From contig NMRA01000674.1 of NCBI GenBank assembly GCA_002633005.1, positions 1-64,000 on the forward strand: a DNA stretch of 64,000 nucleotides, written 5' to 3'. Shown one piece after another: positions 45,216 to 58,400 of the stretch. The stretch comes from Phoronis australis (lineage: Eukaryota; Phoronida; Phoronidae). Position 1 is the stretch's first letter. The number at the start of each line of letters is the position of its first letter. The notes below the pieces were generated by a model. That model had not been told where the DNA came from, searched no databases, and worked only from the letters and a program-made list of their open reading frames with translations. The translations under genes were made by a program, and so were the position numbers.

Positions 45216-45836
45216 TCATTCTCGTGGCTCTTGGCTCCCCTGACCACACCCACCAGAGCGAACCTGCGCCAGACGGCCATTTCCAAGCATGAGGATATCC
45301 ACTGAGCACTGTAGCACCAAAGAAAATTAGTTACCTTTTCATGCCCCAAAAAGCTCTATGATCCCGGTCTATTATGTATCACAGTTGGGACTCTCAAGGA
45401 CATCTTCTTTTTGCTTGCGCACACACCAACCTTCTCCTGCACACTATCCCCTGCTGGTTACTGGCTCACGCACTAACTCGCCGATCGAGCTCAGGCGGAT
45501 GGAATGTCTTATGGAGACTTTAATTGCTCCAATAGATTATTTTAAATATCGTAAAATCAAATAGAAACGTTAACTGCTACGAATGTTATCCAGTTTATCA
45601 AATTTCCTTGAAAAAAATATCGATACTTTATCAATACTTGTATTCACGTAAGCGAATGCAACAGCATTCTCACTATCCATAGCAGATATTGTCACCATAA
45701 CATGAATATTTAATTATTCCTTTTATGTATTAAATACATTGGCAGCTCCAGTTAAGGGATTTTGTTTAAAACGAAATGGGCTAGAAATTGTTTGCGAATA
45801 GATACTGTTAATCGTGTGTAGAAATTTCATTTCAGA

Positions 45837-46003
45837 TTGTCCGCCAAGTGGTCCGAGAGAAGAGAGCAACGCGCGAAGGAATGGAAAAGCTTTCGCAAGC
45901 AAAGACCTCGTACAGGAGAGGTATGGTCACCATGTGTCGCAAAAATATGTTGAATCCATCCGTAAATGGAAAGGCGTTGTTGCCTGCTTAAAGCTTCACA
46001 GAA
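45837..46003 (+). CDS. possible exon of unknown gene
   Basis: A good acceptor (GAAATTTCATTTCAG, AG ending 45836) is followed by an open frame reading IVRQVVREKRATREGMEKLS and on to a TAA near 46001. It is rich in charged residues and looks helical. An alternative donor AGAG/GTATGG occurs inside it. I do not recognise the protein, and no partner exon was found. It could equally be a remnant. Confidence 0.3.
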
Positions 46004-46029
46004 ACGGATTTGCCTAATTTCACAAAAAC

Positions 46030-46640
46030 CCATCAATGAACCCCAAATGCAAATGAAAAAAAAAAACAAAACTACCACAAGGGGCCCAGACGTTATCTGA
46101 TTGGTCTGAAACTTGCCATTCGTTGCCATCACCATAGGAACACATCTGCCAAATTTCATCAAGATCCTTCAATGGGTTAAAGAGATAGTCATGGGAACAC
46201 AAAATTGCCACTAAAAGGCCCCAGAGTAGTTATTCGAAATTCAATGTCGGACGTTATCTTCTCATCAGGAACACATCTAGAAATTTTTATTACGATCTTT
46301 TGAGTAATTAAGCAGATAGTGTGGAACACACCACAAAACGGACTAAAAAATGGCTACAAGGTGGCAAAATACGCCAGAACAGAATATCGTGGCCAACTTA
46401 ATAAAAACTTCTCCCTCAAATTTCATGAAAGTCCATCAAGGAACTCTAGATACAGAAGTAAATGTCAAAAGGAAAATTGTCAGTAGAGGGCACAGCAGTC
46501 CGAAATCATCATCTGTCAACTTAACAGAAACCATCTGCCAAATTTCAGTAAGATCCTGAGGTTTAGGAGATACAATAGCGGATGTTGGACACAGATAACT
46601 ACAATATGCATCCACATATAAGTAAGTGGGCCCATAAAAA
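46030..46640 (-). repeat. CTCF-like-motif repeat, inverted diverged copy
   Basis: In reverse complement this shows the same phrases as the 11.8 and 17.8 kb arrays: the opening hairpin remnant at 46606-46637, GTATCTCCTAAACC (46555-46573), TTTCATGAAA and AGTGGCAATTTTGT-type ends. Eroded motif cores are at 46203-46222 (TTGCCACTAAAAGGCCCC), 46350-46372 and 46476-46494 (TTGTCAGTAGAGGGCACA). Identity is lower than in the two + strand arrays. Confidence 0.65.
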
Positions 46641-49600
46641 CCAGAGATGAAGGTCTCCCTGTGCATTTGGTATGAAGATAATAGCACTAACTCCAACACA
46701 CTTGTTGTATGACAAATTTAATGGTAACAGCCAAATATATTACACTCAAGGATTGGAGTTGTGTAAATAAAGTCCAATTTCTGACGTTGGTCCAAAGTTT
46801 ACTTCAGATCTTTCACCGCAAGACCTGAAACAAAACAAAACATCTAAGAAAATTTACAGAATATTACTACAAATGAAAGTGAAGTGGTGGATGGGAAACC
46901 AAATGCCAGAATCAGACTTCAAAATAAGCCTTTTTTATTCACTGTGCTCAATGCACTCCCATAAGGGGTGTCAAAAGCTTTAGTCATCATGTGCAGGCAG
47001 CTGGTCAGTAAAATCCATGTTAGTGAAACTCTGGTTATTCCAATAAAAAACATGTGCTTAACAGAAGGGGTATGGTGATAAATACAATAAAATCAAGATA
47101 ATTTATGAATGATGTTAAAAAATCGCATAACAATCAATGATACAGGATGTTCAAAAACACTTACGAACAAACAGGCGTTGAACATCAAACATTTACATGG
47201 TAAATAACATGAAGAGTAACATTAATAATAACAATAACACATGAATGTAAAACATATTTTTACAATTCCTTTCTTTTTTTCTTTCAGAAAATACAGATTT
47301 TTGTTAATTGTCATAACCTGACATATGAGTAAGAATGAACATCACTAAATTAGATTTGAGATAACCTTAAGGAACAAATTTTTGTTTCATTTCTAAATCA
47401 TTGGACGAGACAATAATGATCATGCTGATCACACGATAACAAACTATCCAAAACTCAGTAAGCATAGCGTAACCATTGGTGGCTGTTTCATTAAATGCCA
47501 AAACTCAGTAAGCATAGTGTAACCATTGCTGGCTGTTCCATTAAATGCCATTTTATACAAGATAAAATTTGGTATCGCACTAGCTTTTCAAGTGGTACCC
47601 AACCTATTACCTGGCGGTAATGACTGCTTCAGTTTCTCTGCCTTATCTTTGTCCTGAATTACCAATGTGTACAGAAACCGACTACAGCGCACCTTGAACT
47701 TAACATTGTCGCTATTTTTCTTGATTTTCACAGCTGCAACAACAGGGAAAGCACTTTATACAACAGATATAACAGATATCACTGTGATGAAACTGCGCTT
47801 ATGCCAGTACTTTTAAGTAAGAGACTTGGGATACAGAGGATTGCACTGAACGGCAAGAGTAAAGTTACCACATTCAGCGCTGGACACTTAGCTAAACATC
47901 AAGATGCATCTGGCCACCTGGGAGTTTGGCCAACGAAATCTGAGGTCACCAAAACTGAAGACAATCGCCAGTAGCAAAAAGTTCTGAGTTACCCATTTGG
48001 TATAAACTTTCGTAGACGGAAAACAATGTCGGACGCCCCATTCTCCTTTCGAATTTTGCCAATGAATCTCAACTACATTAATTTTCTTAATCCACAAACT
48101 ACTTTAGTCCTCCCGTCAACGACACATGAAACAGCATGGAATGCAGACGGCATGAATTTTGCCGATCTCGGCCAATTTTTGCCAGACAATTTTCATTTCT
48201 GTCCATTTCTTCCTGTTTCAATTTCAATGTGGTAGCAAATGCACTGACTTCGGAAAAAAATTAAAAAAGGAAAACTGTTGGTAACTTCAGGAAATCAACA
48301 GGAGCCTTGAAACAAATTTAGAGAGAATTATTGTCCGAGTTCTGATACTCGGAGTGGCGACCTCGTGGTACTTTTCCCAGGTCACCAAACACAATCTGAG
48401 GTTGCATTGGCCAAATCGAGCACTGACAGTGCATAGAAAGAATCTAGGGCAGGGCTTTTGGATTCCAACAACAAACTGCAGACTCTTAACATCTGACATA
48501 GTCATCCTAAGGCTACACCACTTACTCACACTTCCTACCCCACCAGGGGTTGACAAATAAGGTAATAATCAACAATAAACCTCCATTACACAGCATCACG
48601 GGAAACACATGGCTCAGTGTTGAGTACATAGAATGGGCTGTGGTCTCCCCAGTAGTTGGTAAGAGAGGGCAAGTCCAATCATCACAGCCAGTGTAGGTCC
48701 GTATTCATACACAAAGAGGCTTGGTAAGGAAACAAACTAGACACCAAGGGATGTTGGTCCACTGGCAAAGAATACCATTGCCACACCAATTACGATTACT
48801 TACACTTTGCATCCTTCCTGCGGGCAGTCAGGAGAAAATCCTTGATTTCCACAATATTCTTAGGCTGCAACACAGAAATAAAATGCTTCATGCACAGTGG
48901 ATATGCATCATGGCACCTTTTACCGTTTGTGGATCAAACGGGAAATATAATAACTTTATAATGGAATCTGGAATTGTGCCCCCCTGAATACAGCCAGGTA
49001 CCAGGCAAGTAATTTTCTAAAATGTCGAAGCGCTTATGAAGTGGATTGAGACATGGCAAACTTTCCACTTTATCCATTTTATCGTGTTAGAGTTTAGAAC
49101 AGATATTGTACAGCAATGTGAATTATATTGCAAGGTGTGACACTCAACGGCTTTATCAACCATAGCCCTGCGCCAAAATGACGATATTGAATGGAAACCA
49201 GTCTCAGATTCGTCTGCATGGACTGGATTATAGTACAATCGCCTACTATGCTGGCCAATGCCGATCCACTGTAACTGATTTGTGTTGAGCAAGACGATAT
49301 CAATGGAAGTTTCGTTATAGACAGACTGAATTACTTTATTACGTCTGAAAAGTTCAAATATTTTTTGTTCAGCGTTCATCAGGTCGTGAATAATTGAATT
49401 GTAACAATGTTTTTGAAGGAGATATTTTCTCTGTCAACCAATCAGATTGTTTGACAATGACTAGTAGCCATTCTCAAGGTCATGCTGCATCTATTTTGTA
49501 GCTTCATGGTCTGTAAAAATGCAGTTGGTTTGACATCCACCGAGTTGTAACACGCCTATGCCATGCTCTGCTTTAAGGTTGCTTATTATCACCTCAGTGA

Positions 49601-49678
49601 TATTTACAAAGCTTTACTAGTTGAAATTAGGATTTGTTATTTTGTGAAGTTGCATGAAACCGGCAAAGAAATGTGACC
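46641..49678. other. intergenic; one short tandem duplication
   Basis: No gene is supported. A 50-bp direct duplication (CCAAAACTCAGTAAGCATAG...) occupies 47448-47497 and 47498-47547 with three differences. The phrase CTCCCATAAGGGGTGTCAAA near 46961 recurs near 52637, marking a small dispersed repeat. Confidence 0.5.
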
Positions 49679-49682
49679 CACC

Positions 49683-51236
49683 ACGACAAAATGAGTCTTA
49701 AGTCAGAAACTCTATTTCCTGACCAGACTGCAAACAGTCGCTATCGGTTAAAATTAGGTCAATTTTTTTATTGCAGATTATGATTATTTATTCGTTCTAC
49801 TTCACAAAACAATACTTTAAAACAAGCAAACTTCATTTTAAACCTTATTTACTTCATTTTGAAAAACATCACCTTCTCGACTGCATATCTCGTGAAATTT
49901 TCATCGAAATTTGCCGGTTTTCGTGTCCTCATTGCTCAGTCTTCCGATGACCTAATTCGCTCGTAAACACATCAACAGAAAGGTCAAACTCATTATGCAT
50001 GTAGTAAGCTCTTTGAGTTTTTCGTCCAATCATCAGTCGTTATTTCACTTTTTGCATTTGGGGTATTTTCAACAGAAGTGTCACTCACCAGTCTTTTGGC
50101 TATCAACGCCCTTTTAACCCAATGCATCGCTGACCTCATTCACTAGAACTAATTAAGTGGGTGTGAAACTATGGGGTCGCGAGGTCACGGCATGTTTTCA
50201 AGACAGTAAGATGGCTGGTCGCCGTGTAGCTGATATCTCAGTGATTAACTCTTGCCTCTGACTGATGTATCAAGATCAGCGAGAATTAACTGAACTCATG
50301 AAAGAGCACATTTGTTGATGGAGACGAGGAATTATGTGACAGCGACAAGTCGTCCGACGACAGCAACTCGTCGCCAGATGAGTTTCATGATCGACCCATC
50401 GCGAATACGGTTACGTTGGATTCCAAGTCGTTGGATTGGAACAAACAGAACTTGAAGAAAACAGTCCGGATCAGCTTAATCGCACAACAATGTCATGTAT
50501 CTGCAAAGCCAGTGGATCGGGGTGCAAGCAGCTGAATATTACTGCAAGAGAGAACAATCTTCAATAGGGCTGAATCACTCGGTGAGAAGTCGAGGAAATC
50601 GTTGCTCTTCAGTCAGTGTCAGTGGACTTGGATAGGGATGAGCGATTGTCATTTTTTTTCAAAATTATTCACACTAGCGCAAAATTTTGAATTATTTTGA
50701 ACAAAAATCAGCCAGAAACTTGTATTTTGTAATCTACAGGACTTCATTTTATTAAACTTCTACAAAATACACTTTAACTACTTGTTTTACTTGCGGTAAC
50801 CCCTCCTGCCACAAGTGGACTGACCCTATATACATTAGCTGGGAAATTTATTTACCCAGTTGCAGCAACCCAACATGAATATCACTCCTTTTTGGCTAAG
50901 ATCACATAATAAGGTCTATATTCTTTCTAATTTTTGATTACTTTTATTTGTTTATGTTGTTGTGTATACTAATAAGTCTGAAATGTAGCATTCAACTGCA
51001 GGTTGCTATGGAAATTTTAAAGACACTATCAGCACTTTTTGTCGGCCATTTTCCTTGACTTTTGAAAGCTCTAAATTTTCGCTTTCCCCGAATAGAATTG
51101 GCAATAACTCGGTCATTTGTGAAAATAAGGACATGTTTCATACCTAAAAATGATCAGAAAACACTGTATTTTCAGAAAAAATAATTAAAGAAATGACAAA
51201 TCCCAACTTAAGACTCATTTTGTGGTGGTGGGTCAC
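49683..51236. mobile_element. TIR DNA element, 1.55 kb, AAAT flanks
   Basis: Terminal inverted repeats of 31 bp with one mismatch begin GTGACCCACCACGACAAAAT. AAAT flanks both ends (49679-49682, 51237-51240). The interior contains an acidic open stretch around 50320-50400 (DGDEELCDSDKSSDDSNSSP) and a short CICKASGSGC segment near 50495, probably remnants of a cargo or transposase gene. The superfamily is not assigned. Confidence 0.8.
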
Positions 51237-51240
51237 AAAT

Positions 51241-53601
51241 GTGTATTTAACATTGCAATCTGTTCTTTTTCATTACTACCAAAATATTCCTGAAGATGCG
51301 CCATAATTTCAATTGAGCACTGTGAACCCGTCCTGCCGCGTCCAGTTCCTATCACAAGTTTTTTTGAGATTAAAATATGTTAGAATGTTACAAAACTCTT
51401 CATACAGAGACCACGCCATGACAGTTCATTGCCTATTTGTCTTGCAAAGTATCCTTTACCCAAATACTTCCACTACATGATGCTCGGGTTGAATTCTAGT
51501 CTATAATGAGAAACTTGGAGAATGCACCTAACTGCACCCCAATACATCTAGCTTTTAAAATTTTGCCTGGGGAAGGTCCAGGGCTTGGAATGACCAATGA
51601 CAAAAAAGCAGAAACTTTAACGGCCCAAAACATGCGCGCTTCACAGCCTTGGAATAGTCGATGCGGCCTTTTTGCCGACAAAAATCGGGAGGACTAAAAA
51701 AATACTAATAATAAAAAAAAAAACGGTACCACCTCCAGAGAAGCGTGCGTCTGCGTCTTTTTAGCTCGTCCACCCACTCCCACCTCCACACATTTTTGGC
51801 TGCAGAGCCGTAGTATTTGACACCGCGGTTTACAATCACATGAGACGCCATTGAAAAATCCACCACGCTATCCCAGATGCCCTGGCAATGTTGACAATTT
51901 ACGTTCCTCGAAAACATAAAGAGCAACTTCCGCATTTCGAGGTGAAAGTCGTCAGCAACGCCGCAGTAAAAAATAAATTTGCCGCCAAAATTTTATATCA
52001 AATCAAATTTTTTTGCGGAAGTATAATAAAATACACGGACAGAACATCTGAAAACTGCGGAAATCTGTGTTTCCGTGGCAAATTCCAAGCCTTGAAGGTC
52101 TCCCACCCCCCTCATGGGAGGATCTCACTTCCCATGCTCACATGTGGTGCCAGGTTCCGCATCCGCTGCGACCATGACCATTCATCACCATGCTCCTTTT
52201 GAAAGTCAGACAATAGGGATTCCACTTCCCATATTTGCGTGCGGCAACAGGGTTTGCATCCCGTTTTGGCCATTCACCACGTTTCTTGCTAAACCCAGTC
52301 AACCTGTAACTTACCATTATTTTTGGTGCCTTGACTTGAAGCTACAACAAAGGAAAATAAGACTACAGTAAACAAAGGAACATACCACTTTCTCGTTAGC
52401 TGACGAAAATTTAATACCTCGAGAATCATTAACAGATTGCAAAACTTGAAAATGTAATGTAAATGTCAAGTCAAGTCGCATTTGTTTTTCTGAAGAAATC
52501 ATTATTTTGCAGGAGTTCCCTGACCCCCATTTCTTTGCTTATATCATTTAATGAGCTCGATTCATATCACAACATTCAGCATTCCATGTGTGCCAGAATC
52601 AGAATACATAGTAAGCTTGGTTATATTCATAGTACCAACAGTACTCCCATAAGGGGTGTCAAAGCTTAGATCATCATTGCTGACACACACGAGCACTGGT
52701 AGGAGACAAACAAGCCAAAAGCATTGGATCATTAAACCTTTTTGGCAATGTTTAAAAAAAATGTCCTACATGCCTTAGGCTCAGAATACAGACAGTGGTC
52801 GTAACTGGTGGCCTGTTCTGTTTGCCTACTATAGACAAGAAACATCCAGATTGATTATCAAACAATAAGTTTTGCATATCGATATTGTTCACGGACATAC
52901 CTATTTACAGGCATTTTTTGTCGAATGAGCCTGCGACGTCATCAGGAAAAACTTCATTCCACAGATGTAATCAGTGTTCTCCACAAAACTATATCCAAAC
53001 TCGACGCAAATTTCTATATGTTCAATATTAGTAGTCAACATTGTCTTCACTGGCGGTTTTTATGTTTCAAAACTGCACACTGAACTTGTGTGACCTACTT
53101 TTTGACACTTTCAAGTATACCCTTCCTACCAGTGTGTCACATAAGTCCTCCAAAGCATTCATGACAGGCACAGAACAGCAAACGAAAGATTAAAAGTTCT
53201 TTTAATAATGTACCAATACCAATTCTTATATCAATTATACATATTAAATACTACTAACATGTGTTCTGGTGTGACCTAATTTTCAGTGACACCTGTTGTT
53301 CAGTTGACTAAGCTAATAAGTTCTAACTTGCCACCAAATGTCAGTCAAAATCAAAATTGTATTTATTAAGCATATCATATTGTTCCTTTACAGGTTTAAA
53401 TGCAAAATTTTAAGGTTAGAATGACAAAGCAGATTAGTCATTCGTTTAAGCAAGATAGTTGACTCCACGCAGTTTTGTAATGTAAAGAATTCCATCAGAT
53501 TTTCATACTTTTAGATTACTCTTGTAATGCCATGCGGTGTTAAATATATTGAAAACTGCCTCAGAGGAAGTGAATTGAGCTTGATGTTGGTAAAATCAGG
53601 C
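51241..53601. other. intergenic, nothing strongly recognised
   Basis: No gene is supported. Around 52120-52290 there are two diverged direct copies of a segment of about 100 bp (CACTTCCCATG / CACTTCCCATA, each followed by a GGTT(C/T)(C/G)GCATCC-like phrase and CCATTCA(T/C)CA). Confidence 0.45.
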
Positions 53602-53603
53602 TA

Positions 53604-54917
53604 CCGTATTCACCCTAATAAGCGTCCAGGGCGCTTAGAAAAATTCGCTTCAAGAAAGAGGCGCTTATTATAGCCCAAAAGTGGTTGAAACCCGGTCTTC
53701 GAAACAGGTGAAATCGTAAGCTAGAATTCATCAAACTTATGCTCTGTGACGCATCTGTAACCAATGACAGAGGTTCAACAAAATTGTGCATTGCTATCAA
53801 ACATCGTTTTTAAGTTACGAGCATTTTCTAGAAAATCCCAGTGCGAATATTCCCCAACTGGAGCCTGCCTAGCTGCCACACGATTGCCAATAGGACAACT
53901 TAAATTCTTAAGTAAAAATACAGTTTCGACTCAAGAAATTACCTGAAATCCTCCTTAACTTTTCAAAATAGTGTCTAAGATTTTTAAGTTCCTGTGGAGT
54001 CAGGATTAACTGCATTTCAAATCCAAATCTGCGCTAGATTGTACTCCGCAGCACAAGAAAAATCTCTAAACGAACACACTTGTTGTCACGTGATGTTTGT
54101 TTTTAAGTTCGTCTGCGTATTGTGTGAGAGCGAGCGCGTGCGTGTCATCAGATTTCATTTGCCAGAGTAAACGCGATGTAACAATCTAGGTGAGCATTGT
54201 AACGAAAGCAGTAAAGCAGAACATGTTTTATTTAGCACACTGCTAAAAACGCACGAGAATTGTCTCAGCCTGTCCGATGGGGGTCATTTTGACTTTAAAA
54301 ACACCAATTATGACTAATTTAATAATTCCCTCTTTCAAATAACGCTAACGTTTTTTAGGGTACAAGAAAATTTTGGAAATAAGTGCCAGTACATTTCTTG
54401 CCGATGCTATGCTACGCGTTTCATGAATAGATAGTTCCCGAAGACTAATCTTTGATAACAGATTCTTGAATGTAGCGCGCGCTTCCTAGCCACGTGCTTT
54501 TAACTGAAAGGTCAAGTTTTTATTATTCTTCGATTCGCAGTTTTCACGTGTACAAAGATTTAGATACCTGCTGAGGGAGAAGATCTGTACAGGAAAGATA
54601 CAATACAATACAATACAATCCCTTTGACAAGTACGCTGCGTCTGTTCTGAAGCACGCCAGAAGTTTGAAGTGTATAGTTACGGCTAAAGACCGACATAGC
54701 GGAGCGGCTCGTGGTCAACAAATTCTGCGCACCATAATTTTTTCAGGACAGTCGGTCTTATTGATAAATTGAAGACATGACTGTAGAATTTTTGAACTAT
54801 TGGTAAGTCATTTTTCGCACGTGCAATGTGTTCATGGACTGGGCGCTTATTTTAGCAACGTCTGAAAACGTGAGGGGGAGCTTATAGGGGCATGGGCACT
54901 TCTTAGGGCGAATACAG
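53604..54917. mobile_element. TA-flanked TIR element (mariner-like target site)
   Basis: The ends CCGTATTCACCCTAATAAGC and, inverted, CTGTATTCGCCCTAAGAAGT match over 24 bp with about five differences, and each is bordered by TA (53602-53603, 54918-54919). A second inward copy of the GGCGCTTATT phrase sits about 50 bp inside each end (53650-53665 and 54840-54850). No transposase is visible in the 1.3 kb. The TA duplication suggests Tc1/mariner-type mobilisation. Confidence 0.7.
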
Positions 54918-55465
54918 TATGCTTCGGTGCTGAGGGCTGAAGTGCCAAGCCAGCAGTTTTTGCGTTTTGACGCACATTCCCCAAACTCGACGCAGCAAAA
55001 TCCAAGCTTGTTACCGCGATGAGTCAAACCAGGTCACGGAGAATAATTACTAATTATTTTGATTGAAACGTGCAGAGAGCTCTTCATTAATCACAAATCA
55101 TTTCAATCTCTCGTCAAATAACTTAGCAGGAAGATCAACCCATGATCCTCCGCAACNATTTTAGCAACGTCTGAAAACGTGAGGGGGAGCTTATAGGGGC
55201 ATGGGCACTTCTTAGGGCGAATACAGTATGCTTCAGTGCTGAGGGCTGAAGTGCCAAGCCAGCAGTTTTTGCGTTTTGACGCACATTCCCCAAACTCGAC
55301 GCAGCAAAATCCAAGCTTGTTACCGCGATGAGTCAAACCAGGTCACGGAGAATAATTACTAATTATTTTGATTGAAACGTGCAGAGAGCTCTTCATTAAT
55401 CACAAATCATTTCAATCTCTCGTCAAATAACTTAGCAGGAAGATCAACCCATGATCCTCCGCAAC
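54849..55465. repeat. 308-bp direct duplication around a single N
   Basis: 54849-55156 is repeated at 55158-55465 with about one base difference (CGGTG / CAGTG near 54927 and 55236), and the only base between them is N at 55157. The duplicated block includes the right end of the TA-flanked element. This is the pattern of two overlapping contig ends placed side by side. Confidence 0.9.
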
Positions 55466-58400
55466 ACGATTGCTTGCCTCTAGGCGCTGTGAAAGCATAC
55501 TCGTCTGTGCTACCATATCTCAGCCTGACTGGCAGGCAGGTAACTTTGCCTCAACTCTCTGTACATTTTAGTTACCAGTACAAAGACTACAAAGGATATT
55601 AAATAAAAAGTTGATTGCAGGAGTATTTGTTAAAGATGGAACGGTTTAAGGACTCTACTGCCGTCAAAGGTGTCCACCTACACTCAACAGGAACATACAG
55701 AACTTTGACAGTTTAACAAGGGTTAAGCGCATTTTGCAGAATGTCTTCCTTTAAGAGTATAATAAAATGCCGTTAAGGGGCATTGTCCATAGTTTGGAAT
55801 GCTCAGTTTCTTTGATGATTGAAAAAATAAAATACGCCAAAATAATGTTACAAGACAATTATGTCTTAATATCAAAGGCTGCCACGTTACCTAGGATTAC
55901 CAAGTGATGATAAAGGCGATAAAACGAAACCTCGTCCTCAAATTCGAGCAAATCTGCCTTGCCCTAAAACCGTTATTAACTTTCTGTTAACATCCATATG
56001 CGCTCAGAGAGTGATTCCGAAATATAAAGTTTATTTTCAGGTCTCGCAGCCATAACACACGACGAAATGATTCCATAACAACAAGATGAAGACCGATTTT
56101 TTCAGCAGTCTAACTACACCCCTTACCAGCTCAGAGACTCCAAAATGAAAAAGGCCGGAAATCAGTTGAACGATGGGAAATCTGCATGACAGTGCCATCT
56201 TTCGGCCAAAAGCAGAATTTGAAAAAAGTCTGCCCTCAGACTAGGCTAAATATATCTGAGGTCTGCCAAATTCAAATCAAGATACACCTGTGTCACTTAA
56301 CGCATATTTCTGATGTGATTATTTGGATTACCACCATATTTTAGAAATAACGTTGAATCCCTGGGTTTTGAGAATAAGTCGTTAAACAATGGTCGTTCAT
56401 CCCTCAGGATAACTCAACATCCTCGCTGGTTCCCCTAGCCAGCATGCTGGCTACCACCAAGCGGCACGCAGGGAACCAGAGAGCTCAACATCACGCTCCA
56501 CGAGTCCACGTGAACATCGAGAATTCACCTATCGCAAGCTCCGCCTCCTCGCGAAAAGTCACGTGATACCCGACAGATGTCAGAGGCAGACACGGTCGCT
56601 AAACGACGTGGATGTACTGAAAGCTGCGACGATCGGAAAAAATACGAAGTGCCAACGGCGGGTTCGAGGAAAAGTGTTTCGGAGCCAGCGAAAATCCGAA
56701 GAACCCCGGCGCAGGCCGTTCACCTCAGTTCACTTGAAAACTGACCAAGGCCACTGATCCCGGCGATATGTTTATGTAAAGCTGGATATTTACCTTAAAG
56801 TCGAATTATCTGTACGATGCCATAGATTTCAGGATATTTCGAACAAAAGAAGTGAAGATTCGCCGATATTTTTATTCTGCCATCTGCTAAATTCCGCCAA
56901 ATGAAAAGTAGGTCACAACTGCTTGTATTCTTAAGCAAAGTAGGTCTAGTCTATAGCATTGTTTATACTTTTTAATTAAAAAAATCAGGTCGGTAGCTCA
57001 GGCACATACTCGTCTTATCCTACGCAAGCAGTTAGCTCCGGTAGGTCTAGGGCTGTGTCTAAAAGTCAAATTAACGCATGGAATTGGCAATAATTCAGTG
57101 CACAATAAAGACAAATCTTCTGATGAACTTCATATTTTTTGTAGTTTCATCAGTTGCATAGAGGTAGTTTGCATTTAATTTTAAAAGTAACATGACCACT
57201 AAGCTGTGGCATGGTAACAAAAAATGACAAGTCTGGTGTAATGGCAAAAAGTGGCCATTTACAAAAATACTAAATCTTCATAAATCCAAGTATCGTGTTT
57301 GAACAACTACAACATGAGCTCGACTCCTTTACTCTGCAAGCGTAGTGTATACTAGAGGTTTTGAACAAGAAGTAATTCAATAGTTTGTTTTTTCGTGGCA
57401 ACAGCTCGCACGAGGCTTTGAGTTCAGTAATCTGGTGCCCTCCCAGCATGTGCCGATCGAATCTAGCAATTTTGGTGAGAAGTTCAGTTGAACGCCCGCC
57501 AGCCTACGGGTATATGAACAGCAAAAAATGTACCTGTGCTACGAAACAGAACGATGTTCATTATAGGTCGAAAAAAAAAGAAAAATAATAAAAAAATGTC
57601 CTTAAAAACAACTTCCCGGGGACTATAGTACCGCTAGACTAGTACTGGGACCCAGCAGATGCTGAGACAAAGGCCCCCATACAAGTGAAACTCCGGAGTC
57701 AAAGTCCGGCCGATAGCCCTACAGCATAGCCACCAAACTGAAAAGTACGTATCTTGGAACAAATATATGAATTTTGTGTTTAACCTTCGAGTAATCCAGC
57801 AACATTGTTAAGTTCAGCTGCTCTTGGCCATCCACGCACACTTTGATCCATCGTTTACACAACTGGCAACACTTTTCGGCTTAGGAAATGCTAAAAAAAT
57901 TACGGGATATTTTTCTCGAGATGTATAACGGCTTTCAGAACTACACACGCCGTATCAGAGTAGACACCGTTGAACATCATTGTTATCGCACATTTTTTAG
58001 CTATAGACTAAAATAAGCTTTACTGACAACGACATTATTTGTCGGGTAAAATGGTGACTTGGAAATGCAAACGAAAAATGCTGTTAGTTAAGACGTCAGT
58101 CATAATCCTGGCCGTAGGTCAATCATCAGTGGGCAAAGTCTCCTAACTGTCTAAAATTCGTTATAAAGGTATTGTAGCATTCAAATATATTCGAAAATGC
58201 TCTTGGAGTTCTTTTTTGGGAATCGCTTACTTCACTGACTTGCATCATGCTGTGCTGTCGACGTTAGATTCGGGGCGAGATCAGACATGCTATTTGCCGT
58301 TAACAATTAAAACATCCATTTTGTCAGCCAGCTGTTTGTCGAATGACTTAGCTCATCACTAGTGAGAGGGAGATTAGAAATTGTGCGGTGTCAACCGAGT

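Larger units (their letters stand above)
35461..45371. mobile_element. large DNA transposon with repeat-built long TIRs, multiply invaded
   Basis: The outermost ends are TAGACCGGGATC (35461) and its inverse (ending 45371), bordered by TTAT on both sides (35457-35460, 45372-45375). The left arm (35461-35594 plus 40004-about 40420) is inverted relative to the right arm (about 44280-45371). Both arms contain a unit of about 140 bp repeated in tandem. The left arm was split by a LINE fragment carrying a gypsy element and a MITE. The core (40798-42240) holds the decayed NHEEADT-type gene, itself hit by a TTAA element. Removing nested inserts leaves about 4 kb. A 3-4 bp duplication with this gene type would suit Academ; that superfamily call is from memory and tentative. 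Confidence 0.65.

Noticed and set aside
54797-55336. Two nearly identical - strand open frames suggesting a duplicated gene
   Set aside because: They come from the duplicated block around the single N, a likely assembly artefact, and overlap a transposon end.
56563-56757. Basic 64-codon frame considered as a DNA-binding peptide gene
   Set aside because: Composition follows the CpG-rich DNA; no domain or Kozak/splice context distinguishes it from chance.
57601-57760. GC-rich patch considered as a tRNA gene
   Set aside because: No cloverleaf with A and B box spacing or acceptor stem could be drawn.
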